DNA of 62,595 bases from an uncultured Marvinbryantia sp. (GCA_937915375.1 CALDMO010000040.1:1-62595); one strand, 5' to 3'. Shown: positions 45,306 through 54,137, numbered from the stretch's first letter. The notes: generated by a model from the sequence alone, not told the origin. Made by a program: numbers and translations.

Positions 45306-45488
45306 TTAGATTTCTTCAACTTTCACTAAGTGCTGTACCTGTTTCACCATACCGAGTGTTGCTGCGTTGTTCGGAAGTTCAACAGATTTGTTTACTTTTT
45401 TCAGTCCAAGTGCTGCAACCGTTGCGCGATGCTTCGGGATTGCACCAATTGTAGATTTTACTAATGTTACTCTTACCTTGTCTGCCAT
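45306..45488 (-). CDS. rpmD: 50S ribosomal protein L30
   Basis: 60 residues, bacterial short form: VRVTLVKSTIGAIPKHRATV, LGLKKVNKSV, MVKQVQHLVKVEE. Sits between rpsE and rplO as in the spc operon. Confidence 0.94.
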   Translation of the reverse strand: MADKVRVTLVKSTIGAIPKHRATVAALGLKKVNKSVELPNNAATLGMVKQVQHLVKVEEI

Positions 45489-45500
45489 CTTTCAATCCTC

Positions 45501-46010
45501 CTATGCGCGAACTTCTTCAACAGATTTTCCGCGGAGTCTTGCTACTTCTTCCGGAGATTTCAGCTGTCTTAAGCCTTCCAGAGTGGCAAGCACTACGTTC
45601 TGTTTATTTCTGGAACCCAGAGACTTTGTACGGATATTGCGAAGTCCTGCCAGCTCCAGTACGTTACGTGCCGGACCACCAGCGATAACACCGGTACCTT
45701 CCGGAGCTCTCTTTAAGAGAACATGGGAACCGCCGAATTTACCTTCAAAGTCATGCGGGATACTTGCATTGTCATCCATTGCAACAGTGATCAGTTTCTT
45801 AGCAGCGTCTTCTTTGCCTTTGCGGATAGCTTCCGGAATTTCAGTTGCTTTTCCAAGTCCGGCACCAACGTGTCCGTTGCCGTCACCAACAACTACCAGA
45901 GCTGTAAAGCGCATGTTACGTCCACCCTTTACAACCTTGGTTACACGCTTAATTGACACTACTTTTTCGTTTAATTCAAACTGATTAGCATCAATAATTT
46001 CACGTTTCAT
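45501..46010 (-). CDS. rpsE: 30S ribosomal protein S5
   Basis: 169 residues. VVSIKRVTKVVKGGRNMRF (N-terminal RNA-binding loop), VVVGDGNGHVGAGLGKA, and a C-terminal GLRQLKSPEEVARLRGKS. Helps decoding fidelity. AGGAGG lies before the ATG. Confidence 0.95.
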   Translation of the reverse strand: MKREIIDANQFELNEKVVSIKRVTKVVKGGRNMRFTALVVVGDGNGHVGAGLGKATEIPEAIRKGKEDAAKKLITVAMDDNASIPHDFEGKFGGSHVLLKRAPEGTGVIAGGPARNVLELAGLRNIRTKSLGSRNKQNVVLATLEGLRQLKSPEEVARLRGKSVEEVRA

Positions 46011-46021
46011 GTGTCTACCTC

Positions 46022-46390
46022 CTAAAATTCCAGACCAGCTTCTCTAGCTGCATCTGCTAATGCCTGAATTTTTCCCTGATATATAAAGCCGCCTCTATCA
46101 AATACTACGGTTTTAATACCTTTTTCCAGAGCTCTCTCTGCGATCACTTTTCCTAAGTATGCTGCTGCATCAACGTTATTCGTCTTCTCAAGTTCTGCTT
46201 TTACTTCTTTCTGAAGTGTGCTTGCAGATACAAGAGTATTTCCGACTGTATCGTCAATAATTTGAGCATACATATGATTATTGCTTCTGAACACTGCTAA
46301 ACGCGGTCTCTCTGCAGTACCTGCAAAACGATTACGAATTTTTCTGTGTTTATTTACACGAACTTTTGTTCTTGATTCTTTTCTAACCAT
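46022..46390 (-). CDS. rplR: 50S ribosomal protein L18
   Basis: 122 residues, 5S rRNA-binding; RPRLAVFRSNNHMYAQIIDD and VVFDRGGFIYQGKIQALADA. ATG 46390 is 9 nt after AGGAG; a GTG two codons upstream is also possible. Confidence 0.94.
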   Translation of the reverse strand: MVRKESRTKVRVNKHRKIRNRFAGTAERPRLAVFRSNNHMYAQIIDDTVGNTLVSASTLQKEVKAELEKTNNVDAAAYLGKVIAERALEKGIKTVVFDRGGFIYQGKIQALADAAREAGLEF

Positions 46391-46407
46391 TTTCACACTC
46401 TCCTTAC

Positions 46408-46947
46408 TTATTTTTTACCAGTCTTACCAACTTTACGTCTGATAACTTCATCAGCATACTTAATACCCTTGCCCTTATACGGTTCCGGAGCTCTCTTTTC
46501 TCTGATTTCAGCTGCGTATTGGCCAACTTTTTCTTTGTCGATACCCTTAACCGTAATCTTGTTTCCATCAACTACGGCTTCCAGACCTTCCGGATCAACC
46601 ATCTCTACCGGATGAGAATAACCCAGTGATAATACCAGTTTCTTACCCTGTTTTGCCGCTTTATATCCAACACCGTTGACTTCCAGAACTTTCTCATATC
46701 CTTTGTCAACACCAACTACCATGTTCTGGATCAGCGTTCTTGTTAAACCATGAAGGGATTTCATTTTCTTTAAATCATTCGGTCTTGTAACAACTACCTG
46801 ATTGTCCTCAACCTTGATATCCATTTCTGTCGGAAGTACTCTTTCCAGAGTTCCTTTACTTCCTTTTACCGTCACTTTATTGCCTTCTGCAACAGTAACC
46901 GTAACACCAGCCGGAATCTCAACCGGCATTCTTCCGATACGTGACAT
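46408..46947 (-). CDS. rplF: 50S ribosomal protein L6
   Basis: 179 residues, two repeated alpha/beta domains. MSRIGRMPVEIPAGVTV, GVGYKAAKQGKKLVLSLGYS, and the signature EPYKGKGIKYADEVIRRKVGK. A 104-nt spacer with short hairpins (AGGGC-TGT-GCCCT, GTAAC-AAAA-GTTAC) separates it from rpsH. Confidence 0.95.
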   Translation of the reverse strand: MSRIGRMPVEIPAGVTVTVAEGNKVTVKGSKGTLERVLPTEMDIKVEDNQVVVTRPNDLKKMKSLHGLTRTLIQNMVVGVDKGYEKVLEVNGVGYKAAKQGKKLVLSLGYSHPVEMVDPEGLEAVVDGNKITVKGIDKEKVGQYAAEIREKRAPEPYKGKGIKYADEVIRRKVGKTGKK

Positions 46948-47051
46948 CTATATGTCCTCCTTACTTAAATTTTCGGAAAGGGCACAGCCCTCTCTGTTTT
47001 CAGTAACTTTTGTTACAGCGGGGTTTTCTGTTTTCATTAAGTGCTTTCGGC
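46948..47051 (-). other. Structured rpsH-rplF spacer sharing a motif with other spacers
   Basis: Directly after the rpsH stop, the RNA reads GCCGAAAGCACTTAATGAA (47033-47051), close to a block in the rplW-rplB spacer. Two small hairpins follow. No ORF is credible. Confidence 0.4.
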
Positions 47052-47453
47052 CTACCAAACGAATGCCAGAACTTCTCCGCCTACCTGAAGCTTACGTGCT
47101 TCTCTGTCTGTGATCACACCTTTGTTTGTAGAAAGAATTGCTACACCCAGACCGCCAAGTACTCTCGGCACATCATCTTTACCTGCATATACACGCAGAC
47201 CCGGTTTGGAAATTCTCTTGATACCGGTAATGATCTTTTCGTTCTTATCTGCACCGTATTTCAGAGTGATACGGATAATCGGGAATCCGCCTTCTTCAAC
47301 GATGTCATATTTTGTGATATATCCCTCATCTAAAAGGATATTTGCGATAGCCACTTTCATTTTGGATGACGGCACATCTACTGTATCATGTTTTGCAGTA
47401 TTTGCATTACGGATTCTTGTAAGCATATCTGCAATCGGATCGCTCATTGTCAT
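47052..47453 (-). CDS. rpsH: 30S ribosomal protein S8
   Basis: 133 residues. MTMSDPIADMLTRIRNAN, GVAILSTNKGVITDREARK and terminal GGEVLAFVW. In many bacteria S8 represses the spc operon by binding its mRNA. It is flanked on both sides by unusual long spacers. Confidence 0.95.
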   Translation of the reverse strand: MTMSDPIADMLTRIRNANTAKHDTVDVPSSKMKVAIANILLDEGYITKYDIVEEGGFPIIRITLKYGADKNEKIITGIKRISKPGLRVYAGKDDVPRVLGGLGVAILSTNKGVITDREARKLQVGGEVLAFVW

Positions 47454-47514
47454 GTAAGTTTCCTCCTTATCTTTGTTAGACTTTACATGTGCATGTTTTC
47501 TATATCGCTTTTAC

Positions 47515-47660
47515 TGTTCCCTCAGCTAATCTCCACAATTTACTGAGGGAGGTTCTGTTCGCTAAACTCATCTTTCGCCTGTCGGCTCAGATTCGTTAAT
47601 CTCACAGGACGATTTCACACTAAATTCAAGCTGCACCTGTCGGTTTGCTTTCATTAAGTA
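47515..47660 (-). repeat. Structured element in the rpsZ-rpsH spacer (copy A)
   Basis: The 214-nt spacer 47454-47667 has no gene. Plus-strand blocks TGTTCCCTCA (47515-47524), CTAAACTCATC (from 47562), CTCAGATTCGTTAA (47586-47599) and CTTTCATTAAGTA (47648-47660) recur in the same order in the rplW-rplB spacer. CCCTCAG and CTGAGGG (47519-47550) form a hairpin. Confidence 0.55.
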
Positions 47661-47667
47661 TTTCCAA

Positions 47668-47853
47668 TCACCAGCTGGCTTTCTTAACGCCCGGAATTTC
47701 TCCCTTGTAAGCCAGTTCACGGAAGCAGATTCTGCAGATTCCGTATTTTCTTAAATATGCATGCGGACGACCGCAAATTCTGCAGCGATTGTATTCTCTT
47801 GTGGAGAATTTCTGCTTACGCTGCTGTTTAATCTTCATCGCTGTCTTAGCCAT
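47668..47853 (-). CDS. rpsZ: 30S ribosomal protein S14, zinc type
   Basis: 61 residues with a Cys4 zinc site, CRICGRPHAYLRKYGICRIC, typical of the C+ paralogue. MAKTAMKIKQQRKQKF N-terminus. Follows rplE in the spc order. Confidence 0.95.
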   Translation of the reverse strand: MAKTAMKIKQQRKQKFSTREYNRCRICGRPHAYLRKYGICRICFRELAYKGEIPGVKKASW

Positions 47854-47898
47854 GGATTTTCCTCCTAAAATATCTCAATCAAATTGACATGTTAACAA

Positions 47899-48438
47899 TT
47901 ATTTTGCAAACGGCATGTTGAACTGAGTCAGCAGCTCGCGAGCTTCCTCATCAGTTTTAGCGGTTGTTACGAAAATAACATCCATACCTCTTACTTTGTC
48001 GATCTTGTCGTATTCGATTTCCGGGAAAATCAGCTGCTCTTTGATACCCAGAGCGTAGTTTCCTCTGCCATCAAATGCATTCGGGTTTACTCCGCGGAAG
48101 TCACGTACACGCGGAAGAGCCAGGTTGATCAGACGATCTACGAATTCGTACATCTTCTCGCCGCGCAGTGTTACTTTACATCCAATTGCCATACCTTCTC
48201 TGATCTTGAAGTTTGCAACAGAGTTTTTTGCTTTTGTCAGAACCGCTTTCTGTCCTGTGATTGTTTCCATATCTTTTACAGCAGATTCCAGCAGTTTTGC
48301 ATTTTCTTTTGCTTCACCGACGCCCATGTTGACTACAACCTTGTCAAGCTTCGGAACTTCCATAACATTTTTATAACCAAATTTTTTGATCATAGCATCT
48401 ACGATCTCATTCTGGTAGGTTTCTTTCAGTCTACTCAA
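47899..48438 (-). CDS. rplE: 50S ribosomal protein L5
   Basis: 179 residues, binds 5S rRNA: MEVPKLDKVVVNMGVGEA, TGQKAVLTKAKNSVANFKIR and RDFRGVNPNAFDGRGNY. Standard length and position. Confidence 0.95.
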   Translation of the reverse strand: MSRLKETYQNEIVDAMIKKFGYKNVMEVPKLDKVVVNMGVGEAKENAKLLESAVKDMETITGQKAVLTKAKNSVANFKIREGMAIGCKVTLRGEKMYEFVDRLINLALPRVRDFRGVNPNAFDGRGNYALGIKEQLIFPEIEYDKIDKVRGMDVIFVTTAKTDEEARELLTQFNMPFAK

Positions 48439-48461
48439 CTTGTTCGGCCTCCTCTCTTCTA

Positions 48462-48773
48462 TTAATCAATTACTTCGCCTGTAGCTTTCGCTACACGAAC
48501 TTTTTTGTCGCCATCCATTTTGAAACCAACTCTAGTTGCTTTGCCATTGTGGATCAGCATTACGTTAGAGACATGAATGTAAGCTTCTTTGTTTACAATT
48601 CCGCCCTGCTGATTTGCAGCAGACGGTTTTGTATGTTTTGTTACCATGTTCACGCCTTCAACAAGGACTTTACCGTTCTTTACGTCAACTGCCAGAACTT
48701 TGCCCTCTTTGTCTTTATCTTTACCTGCGATAACTTTTACGTTGTCGCCCTTTTTGATCTTTAACGCTGACAT
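48462..48773 (-). CDS. rplX: 50S ribosomal protein L24
   Basis: 103 residues with an N-terminal KOW motif (KKGDNVKVIAGKDKDKEGKV) and VEGVNMVTKHTKPS. An early assembly protein. AGGAGG precedes the start. Confidence 0.95.
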   Translation of the reverse strand: MSALKIKKGDNVKVIAGKDKDKEGKVLAVDVKNGKVLVEGVNMVTKHTKPSAANQQGGIVNKEAYIHVSNVMLIHNGKATRVGFKMDGDKKVRVAKATGEVID

Positions 48774-48784
48774 ATGGTACCTCC

Positions 48785-49153
48785 TTATAATACTTCCGGA
48801 GCAAGAGATACAATCTTCATAAACTGTTTATCACGAAGTTCTCTGGCAACCGGTCCAAAAATACGAGTTCCTCTCGGATTCTTGTCATCTTTGATGATAA
48901 CTGCAGCGTTTTCATCGAATCTGATATAAGAACCGTCTTTACGGCGGGTTTTGTTTACTGTACGAACAACGACAGCCTTTACAACATCACCTTTTTTTAC
49001 AACGCCGCCTGGTGTTGCATCTTTAACCGAAGCAACGATGATGTCACCGATACTTGCATATCTTCTTGTAGAACCGCCCATAACTCTGATGCAAAGCAGC
49101 TCTTTGGCACCAGTGTTATCAGCAACTCTCAGTCTAGTTTCCTGCTGTACCAT
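48785..49153 (-). CDS. rplN: 50S ribosomal protein L14
   Basis: 122 residues: MVQQETRLRVADNTGAKELL, IVASVKDATPGGVVKKGDVV, GTRIFGPVARELRDKQFMKI. Follows rpsQ. Confidence 0.95.
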   Translation of the reverse strand: MVQQETRLRVADNTGAKELLCIRVMGGSTRRYASIGDIIVASVKDATPGGVVKKGDVVKAVVVRTVNKTRRKDGSYIRFDENAAVIIKDDKNPRGTRIFGPVARELRDKQFMKIVSLAPEVL

Positions 49154-49171
49154 GCTGATATACCTCCTATA

Positions 49172-49426
49172 CTATTTCACTCTTTCAACGATTTCTACAA
49201 GTCTCCATCTCTTGTCTTTAGAGAGCGGTCTTGTTTCCATAACCTTTACGGTATCACCGATGTTGCATTCGTTGTTTTCGTCATGTGCTTTCAGCTTATA
49301 TGTGTTTTTCACGACTTTTTTGTAAAGTGGATGTTTCACACGGTTTTCTACAGCAACAACAATTGTTTTGTCCATTTTGTTGCTGACAACTTTACCTGTA
49401 CGGGTTTTTCTAAGATTTCTTTCCAC
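49172..49426 (-). CDS. rpsQ: 30S ribosomal protein S17
   Basis: 84 residues, OB fold: ERNLRKTRTGKVVSNKMDKT, VKHPLYKKVVKNTYKLKAHD, METRPLSKDKRWRLVEI. GTG 49426 is 9 nt from GGAG and gives the usual family start; an ATG at 49432 is only 3 nt from GGAG and less likely. Confidence 0.92.
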   Translation of the reverse strand: MERNLRKTRTGKVVSNKMDKTIVVAVENRVKHPLYKKVVKNTYKLKAHDENNECNIGDTVKVMETRPLSKDKRWRLVEIVERVK

Positions 49427-49454
49427 GTCCATTAGCTCCTTTCGTGGTTATTTC

Positions 49455-49658
49455 TTACGCATTCGCTTTCTCAGTAATAACAGTCTGAATTCTGGCGATG
49501 TTTCTGCGAACTTCCTTAATTCTGCTTGTGTTATCTAACTGATTGGTTGCGTTCTGGAATCTTAAATTGAAAAGTTCCTTTTTAGCAGCTACTAATTCTT
49601 CATTTAATTCTGCAGCTGATTTGTTTTTTAAATCTTCTACAAACTTATTAATTTTCAC
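49455..49658 (-). CDS. rpmC: 50S ribosomal protein L29
   Basis: 67 residues, helical hairpin: KINKFVEDLKNKSAAELNEE, KKELFNLRFQNATNQLDNTS, IKEVRRNIARIQTV. It starts with GTG (49658, preferred by family N-terminus; another GTG at 49667) inside the end of rplP, an 11-nt overlap. Confidence 0.92.
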   Translation of the reverse strand: MKINKFVEDLKNKSAAELNEELVAAKKELFNLRFQNATNQLDNTSRIKEVRRNIARIQTVITEKANA

Positions 49659-50085
49659 TGTTATCACCGCCTTCTAAATCCGCTTTAGATACGATCTTGC
49701 ATTTGCACGGTAATTTATGCATAGCAAGACGTAATGCTTCACGGGCTACTTCTTCCGGTACGCCAGCCAGTTCAAACATAACGCGCCCCGGTTTTACTAC
49801 TGCTACCCAATATTCCAGTGTTCCTTTACCGGAACCCATACGTGTTTCAGCCGGTTTTGCTGTTACCGGTTTGTCCGGGAAAATTTTAATCCAAACTTTA
49901 CCGCCACGCTTGATATAACGTGTCATCGCAATACGCGCTGCTTCAATCTGGTTTGATTTGATCCAGCACGGTTCCATTGCTACCAGTCCGTATTCGCCGT
50001 TGGAAATTGTATTTCCTCTGAGCGCTTTACCAGCCATGCTGCCGCGGAACTGTTTACGTCTTTTCACTCTCTTTGGCATTAACAT
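49648..50085 (-). CDS. rplP: 50S ribosomal protein L16
   Basis: 145 residues: MLMPKRVKRRKQFRG, KVWIKIFPDKPVTAKPAETR, MGSGKGTLEYWVAVVKPG. Organises the tRNA sites of 23S rRNA. TAATG overlap with rpsC; a second ATG two codons in is an alternative start. Confidence 0.95.
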   Translation of the reverse strand: MLMPKRVKRRKQFRGSMAGKALRGNTISNGEYGLVAMEPCWIKSNQIEAARIAMTRYIKRGGKVWIKIFPDKPVTAKPAETRMGSGKGTLEYWVAVVKPGRVMFELAGVPEEVAREALRLAMHKLPCKCKIVSKADLEGGDNSEN

Positions 50086-50741
50086 TATTTATCGCTCCCT
50101 TCCTTAGCCGTTTTTTTGGGAAGGATTTCGCCGTTATAAATCCATACCTTTACGCCGAATTTGCCGTATGTGGTATCTGCCTCTGCGAATCCATAGTCAA
50201 TATCTGCACGAAGTGTCTGCAGCGGAATTGTACCCTCGCTGTAGAACTCTGTACGAGCCATATCAGCACCGCCCAGACGTCCGGAAACTGCTGTCTTGAT
50301 ACCTTTTGCGCCGGTCTTCATTGTTCTGCCCATGCAGGATTTCATCGCACGACGGAAAGATACACGGTTTTCCAGCTGCAGAGCAATGTTTTCAGCAACA
50401 AGCTGCGCATCTCTGTCCGGTCTCTTTACTTCTTTAATATCAATTAATAATTTTTCTTTTGTCAGTTTCTGAACTTCTGCTTTTACTTTCTCAATTTCAG
50501 AACCGCCCTTACCAATTACTACACCCGGTTTTGCAGTGTAGATGATAACTTTTACTCTGCCAGAAGCTCTTTCGATCTCAATCTTGGAAACACCGGCACT
50601 GTATAATTTCTTTTTCAGGAATTTTCTGATTTCATTGTCTTCTACAAGATAATCAGCAAACTGTGCATCTGCATACCATTTGGAATCCCAGTCTTTAATA
50701 ACCCCGACTCTAAGGCCGTGCGGATTAACTTTCTGTCCCAT
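50085..50741 (-). CDS. rpsC: 30S ribosomal protein S3
   Basis: 218 residues: MGQKVNPHGLRVGVIKDWDS, KH domain with IYTAKPGVVIGKGGSEIEKV (GKGG loop), C-terminal ADIDYGFAEADTTYGKFGVK. ATG 50741 follows AGGAGGGAAAGC; an upstream in-frame start is rejected. Confidence 0.95.
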   Translation of the reverse strand: MGQKVNPHGLRVGVIKDWDSKWYADAQFADYLVEDNEIRKFLKKKLYSAGVSKIEIERASGRVKVIIYTAKPGVVIGKGGSEIEKVKAEVQKLTKEKLLIDIKEVKRPDRDAQLVAENIALQLENRVSFRRAMKSCMGRTMKTGAKGIKTAVSGRLGGADMARTEFYSEGTIPLQTLRADIDYGFAEADTTYGKFGVKVWIYNGEILPKKTAKEGSDK

Positions 50742-50751
50742 GCTTTCCCTC

Positions 50752-51138
50752 CTATCTCTCATTCAGCACAACAGTAATGTGGCTCATTCTCTTTTCGATT
50801 CTGTAAGCTCTACCCTGTGCTCTCGGTCTGATTCTCTTCATTGTCGGTCCCTTGTTTGCGTAGCATTCCTCTACGTACAGGTTCTCTCTGCTCATGCCGT
50901 TGTTGTTTTCAGCATTTGCAATAGCCGACTCTAAAAGTTTTTTGATTAATGTGGAAGCATATCTCGGATTGTAGGTAACGATACCGAGTGCTGTGTTAAT
51001 ATCTTTGCCTCTAATGGCATCTAATACGAAGCATGCCTTCTGGACAGAAACACGTGCATAAGATAACTTTGCGGACGGTCTTGTGTCCTTCTGGGCATTT
51101 CTCTCTCTCTTGATTTGGGATCTATGTCCTTTTGCCAT
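50752..51138 (-). CDS. rplV: 50S ribosomal protein L22
   Basis: 128 residues: LSYARVSVQKACFVLDAIRG, AENNNGMSRENLYVEECYAN, RIRPRAQGRAYRIEKRMSHI (tunnel-lining loop). The 74-nt spacer before it (51139-51212) contains a CCCTGCG/CGCAGGG stem. Confidence 0.95.
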   Translation of the reverse strand: MAKGHRSQIKRERNAQKDTRPSAKLSYARVSVQKACFVLDAIRGKDINTALGIVTYNPRYASTLIKKLLESAIANAENNNGMSRENLYVEECYANKGPTMKRIRPRAQGRAYRIEKRMSHITVVLNER

Positions 51139-51212
51139 GATAAAAACCTCCTTTTTTCAGATTCCCTGCGCCGTGGCATCAGTTCAGGGATACCCGCAGG
51201 GTGCAAATGATC

Positions 51213-51488
51213 CTAGCGGGATTTCTTCTCGTCTTTTCCATGTCCTCTGTAAGTTCTGGTTGCAACGAACTCTCCGAGTTTGTGACCAACCATATCCTCT
51301 GTTACGTATACAGGTACATGTCTTCTTCCGTCATGAACTGCGATTGTATGTCCAACCATCTGCGGGAAGATTGTAGAACGACGGGACCAGGTTTTGATAA
51401 CCTGTTTGCTGCCAGCCGCATTCATAGCGTCTACTTTTTTCAGTAAACTCGCATCTGCAAATGGTCCTTTTTTAAGTGAACGAGCCAT
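51213..51488 (-). CDS. rpsS: 30S ribosomal protein S19
   Basis: 91 residues: MARSLKKGPFADASLLKKVD, KTWSRRSTIFPQMVGHTIAV, DGRRHVPVYVTEDMVGHKLG. Binds the 30S head with S13. Confidence 0.95.
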   Translation of the reverse strand: MARSLKKGPFADASLLKKVDAMNAAGSKQVIKTWSRRSTIFPQMVGHTIAVHDGRRHVPVYVTEDMVGHKLGEFVATRTYRGHGKDEKKSR

Positions 51489-51521
51489 AGGTTCTAACCT
51501 CCTTATGATTTCTATTGGTAA

Positions 51522-52367
51522 TTAGTTGATTGCTTTACCGTCGCGTCTTCTTACGATTAATTTGTTAGAAGCTTTTTTCTTCTTTCTCGTCTTCAGACCC
51601 AGTGCCGGTTTGCCCCACGGAGTGCTCGGACCCGGACGGCCGATACCGGTCTTACCTTCACCACCACCATGCGGATGGTCGTTCGGGTTCATAACGGAAC
51701 CGCGTACTGTCGGGCGGATACCCATGTGACGTTTTCTACCTGCTTTACCGATATTAACCAGGTTATGCTCTGCGTTTCCTACGACACCAATCGTAGCACG
51801 GCAGATGATCGGAACCATTCTCATCTCACCAGACGGAAGACGGAGGGTTGCGTATTTTCCTTCTTTTGCCATCAGCTGTGCTGCATTACCTGCTGCACGA
51901 ACCAGCTGACCGCCTTTGCCCGGATACAGCTCAATATTATGAACCATAGTACCAACCGGGATAGCAGATAACGGCAGGCAGTTTCCGATTCTTACTTCTG
52001 CGTCCGGTCCATTCATAATCTTCATACCGTCTTTTAAGCCCTGCGGTGCGAGGATGTATGCTTTCTCACCATCTGCATAAGTGATCAGCGCAATATTTGC
52101 TGTTCTGTTCGGATCGTATTCGATTCCAGTAACGAAAGCCGGGATACCGTCTTTTTTGTTTCTCTTGAAATCGATGATTCTGTATTTTCTTCTGGAGCCG
52201 CCTCCACGATGTCTTACTGTGATTTTACCCTGGTTGTTACGTCCGGAATTTTTCTTCAGAGAAACCAGCAGGCTTTTCTCCGGCTCAAACTTTGTGATTT
52301 CAGAGAAATCAGAACCGGTCATATGTCTTCTGGACGGGGTATATGGTCTATAGGTTTTAATTCCCAT
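51522..52367 (-). CDS. rplB: 50S ribosomal protein L2
   Basis: 281 residues: MGIKTYRPYTPSRRHMTGSD, KRNKKDGIPAFVTGIEYDPN, and the conserved peptidyl-transferase-region segment RGSVMNPNDHPHGGGEGK. ATG 52367 follows AAAGGAGAAACAATC. It is preceded by a 186-nt structured spacer. Confidence 0.95.
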   Translation of the reverse strand: MGIKTYRPYTPSRRHMTGSDFSEITKFEPEKSLLVSLKKNSGRNNQGKITVRHRGGGSRRKYRIIDFKRNKKDGIPAFVTGIEYDPNRTANIALITYADGEKAYILAPQGLKDGMKIMNGPDAEVRIGNCLPLSAIPVGTMVHNIELYPGKGGQLVRAAGNAAQLMAKEGKYATLRLPSGEMRMVPIICRATIGVVGNAEHNLVNIGKAGRKRHMGIRPTVRGSVMNPNDHPHGGGEGKTGIGRPGPSTPWGKPALGLKTRKKKKASNKLIVRRRDGKAIN

Positions 52368-52428
52368 GATTGTTTCTCCTTTCGCTATATTTCGCATGCG
52401 CTTCGCGCATATACATTATATACGGGTA

Positions 52429-52543
52429 TGTTCCCTCAACTGTGCTCAAACTTTGCTGTCGCTTGTTTTCGCTAAGATTTGGGAACCGCCTTGCACTAAA
52501 CGCATCCTGTGTTAACACTCGGATTCGTTAAGTTGCCTTCGGC
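52429..52543 (-). repeat. Structured element in the rplW-rplB spacer (copy B)
   Basis: No gene in 52368-52553. Blocks TGTTCCCTCA (52429-52438), CTAAACGCATC (from 52496), CTCGGATTCGTTAA (52518-52531) and the GCC-TTC-GGC motif (to 52543) appear in the same order as in the rpsZ-rpsH spacer. A GCATGCG-CTTCG-CGCAT-like hairpin lies at 52394-52410. Confidence 0.55.
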
Positions 52544-52553
52544 GTCGCACTTC

Positions 52554-52853
52554 TTAGAGTCCTTCGAAGATCTCGATATCTTTGGAATCCTCTGTCAGAG
52601 TTACGATTGCTTTTTTCGTCTTAGCAGTCTTACCAACGGTCATACCGCGGCGTCTCTTCTTGCCATCCAGGTTCATGGTATTTACGCTTTTTACTTTTGT
52701 TCCTTCGAACATTTTTTCAACAGCTTCTTTTACCTGGTTTTTTGTTGCCTCTGTGTGTACCTGGAAAGTATATTTTTTCTCGCTCATAGCGTTCATACTT
52801 TTTTCAGTTACGATCGGTTTAAGGATTACGTCATAGTACTGAATTGCTGCCAT
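52554..52853 (-). CDS. rplW: 50S ribosomal protein L23
   Basis: 99 residues: YYDVILKPIVTEKSMNAMSE, YTFQVHTEATKNQVKEAVEK, KSVNTMNLDGKKRRRG. Near the tunnel exit, binds trigger factor and SRP. Start shares one base with the rplD stop (TAATG). Confidence 0.95.
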   Translation of the reverse strand: MAAIQYYDVILKPIVTEKSMNAMSEKKYTFQVHTEATKNQVKEAVEKMFEGTKVKSVNTMNLDGKKRRRGMTVGKTAKTKKAIVTLTEDSKDIEIFEGL

Positions 52854-53473
52854 TATGCGTACACCTCCTCGATTGCCTCAACGGCTGCTTTGGTCATAAC
52901 CAGTGTGTTGTGTTTCAGAATATCATATACGTTGATGGTGTTTGTCAGAGCTGTTGCAACACCTTCAATGTTTCTTGCAGAAAGAACTACATTTAAGTCG
53001 TTGTCTTTCAGAACTACCAGTGCTTTTTCAGCATTTACGTTCTTCAGAACAGCTACCATGTTCTTTGTTTTTACATCTTCCATTTTCAGTTCATCCAGAA
53101 CAACTACTTTGTTCTCCTGAACTTTTGCGGTCAGAACAGATTTCAGAGCTGCTCTCTTTTCTTTCTTGTTCATCTTGAAAGAGTAATCTCTCGGAACCGG
53201 AGCGAATACAACGCCGCCGCCTGTCCACTGCGGAGCTCTTGTTGAACCCTGTCTTGCATGACCTGTTCCTTTCTGTCTCCACGGTTTTCTGCCACCGCCG
53301 GAAACCTCGGAACGTGTTTTGGCTTTCTGTGTTCCCTGACGATTGTTTGCCAGCTGCTGAAGCACTGCCATGTGTACCAGGTGTTCATTAATTTCAACAC
53401 CAAATACGGCATCGTTCAGCTCCATTGCGCCAACTTCTTTTCCTTCCATATTATAAACGGATACTTTTGCCAT
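52853..53473 (-). CDS. rplD: 50S ribosomal protein L4
   Basis: 206 residues: MAKVSVYNMEGKEVGAMELN, RSEVSGGGRKPWRQKGTGHA (tunnel loop), RQGSTRAPQWTGGGVVFAP. L4 often represses its own operon via the S10 leader; a structured leader is present upstream of rpsJ. Confidence 0.95.
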   Translation of the reverse strand: MAKVSVYNMEGKEVGAMELNDAVFGVEINEHLVHMAVLQQLANNRQGTQKAKTRSEVSGGGRKPWRQKGTGHARQGSTRAPQWTGGGVVFAPVPRDYSFKMNKKEKRAALKSVLTAKVQENKVVVLDELKMEDVKTKNMVAVLKNVNAEKALVVLKDNDLNVVLSARNIEGVATALTNTINVYDILKHNTLVMTKAAVEAIEEVYA

Positions 53474-53501
53474 TTGAATGTTCCTCCTTTCCTAGAAAAG
53501 C

Positions 53502-54137
53502 TTATTTCCCAACTTTTACTGTTTCCTTAATCGTTACTAAAGATTTTTTCGGTCCCGGTACTGCGCCCTTAACCAGAAGCAGATTGTTTTCCACATCTAC
53601 TCTTACCACTTCCAGATTCTGAACAGTGATACGTTTGCTTCCCATATGACCCGGCATTCCTTTTCCTTTGAATACCTTACTCGGATCAGATGCTGCGCCG
53701 TTAGAACCCTGATGACGATGGAATTTAGAACCGTGTGTCATCGGACCTCTGTGCTGACCATATCTCTTGATCGCACCCTGGAAACCTTTACCTTTGGAAA
53801 TTGCAGTTGCATCTACCTTATCGCCTGCTGCGAAGATATCTGCTTTAATTTCCTGTGCGACACTGTACTCTTCTGCGTTCTCAAATTTGAACTCGCGTAC
53901 GTATCTCTTGCAGGAAACGCCTGCTTTTGCGAACTGACCTTTTTCCGGTTTGTTCACAAGCTTTTCTCTCTTTTCGCCGAAGCCTACCTGTACTGCGCTG
54001 TAACCATCGTTCTCGACTGTTTTAACCTGTGTTACTACACACGGACCAGCCTGAAGAACAGTTACCGGTGTGAGGACTCCGTCATCATTGAAGATTTGAG
54101 TCATTCCGACTTTTGTTGCTAAAATCGCTTTCTTCAT
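53502..54137 (-). CDS. rplC: 50S ribosomal protein L3
   Basis: 211 residues: MKKAILATKVGMTQIFNDDG, GKGFQGAIKRYGQHRGPMTH, HGSKFHRHQGSNGAASDPSK. A 148-nt spacer with a long inverted repeat separates it from rpsJ. Confidence 0.95.
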   Translation of the reverse strand: MKKAILATKVGMTQIFNDDGVLTPVTVLQAGPCVVTQVKTVENDGYSAVQVGFGEKREKLVNKPEKGQFAKAGVSCKRYVREFKFENAEEYSVAQEIKADIFAAGDKVDATAISKGKGFQGAIKRYGQHRGPMTHGSKFHRHQGSNGAASDPSKVFKGKGMPGHMGSKRITVQNLEVVRVDVENNLLLVKGAVPGPKKSLVTIKETVKVGK

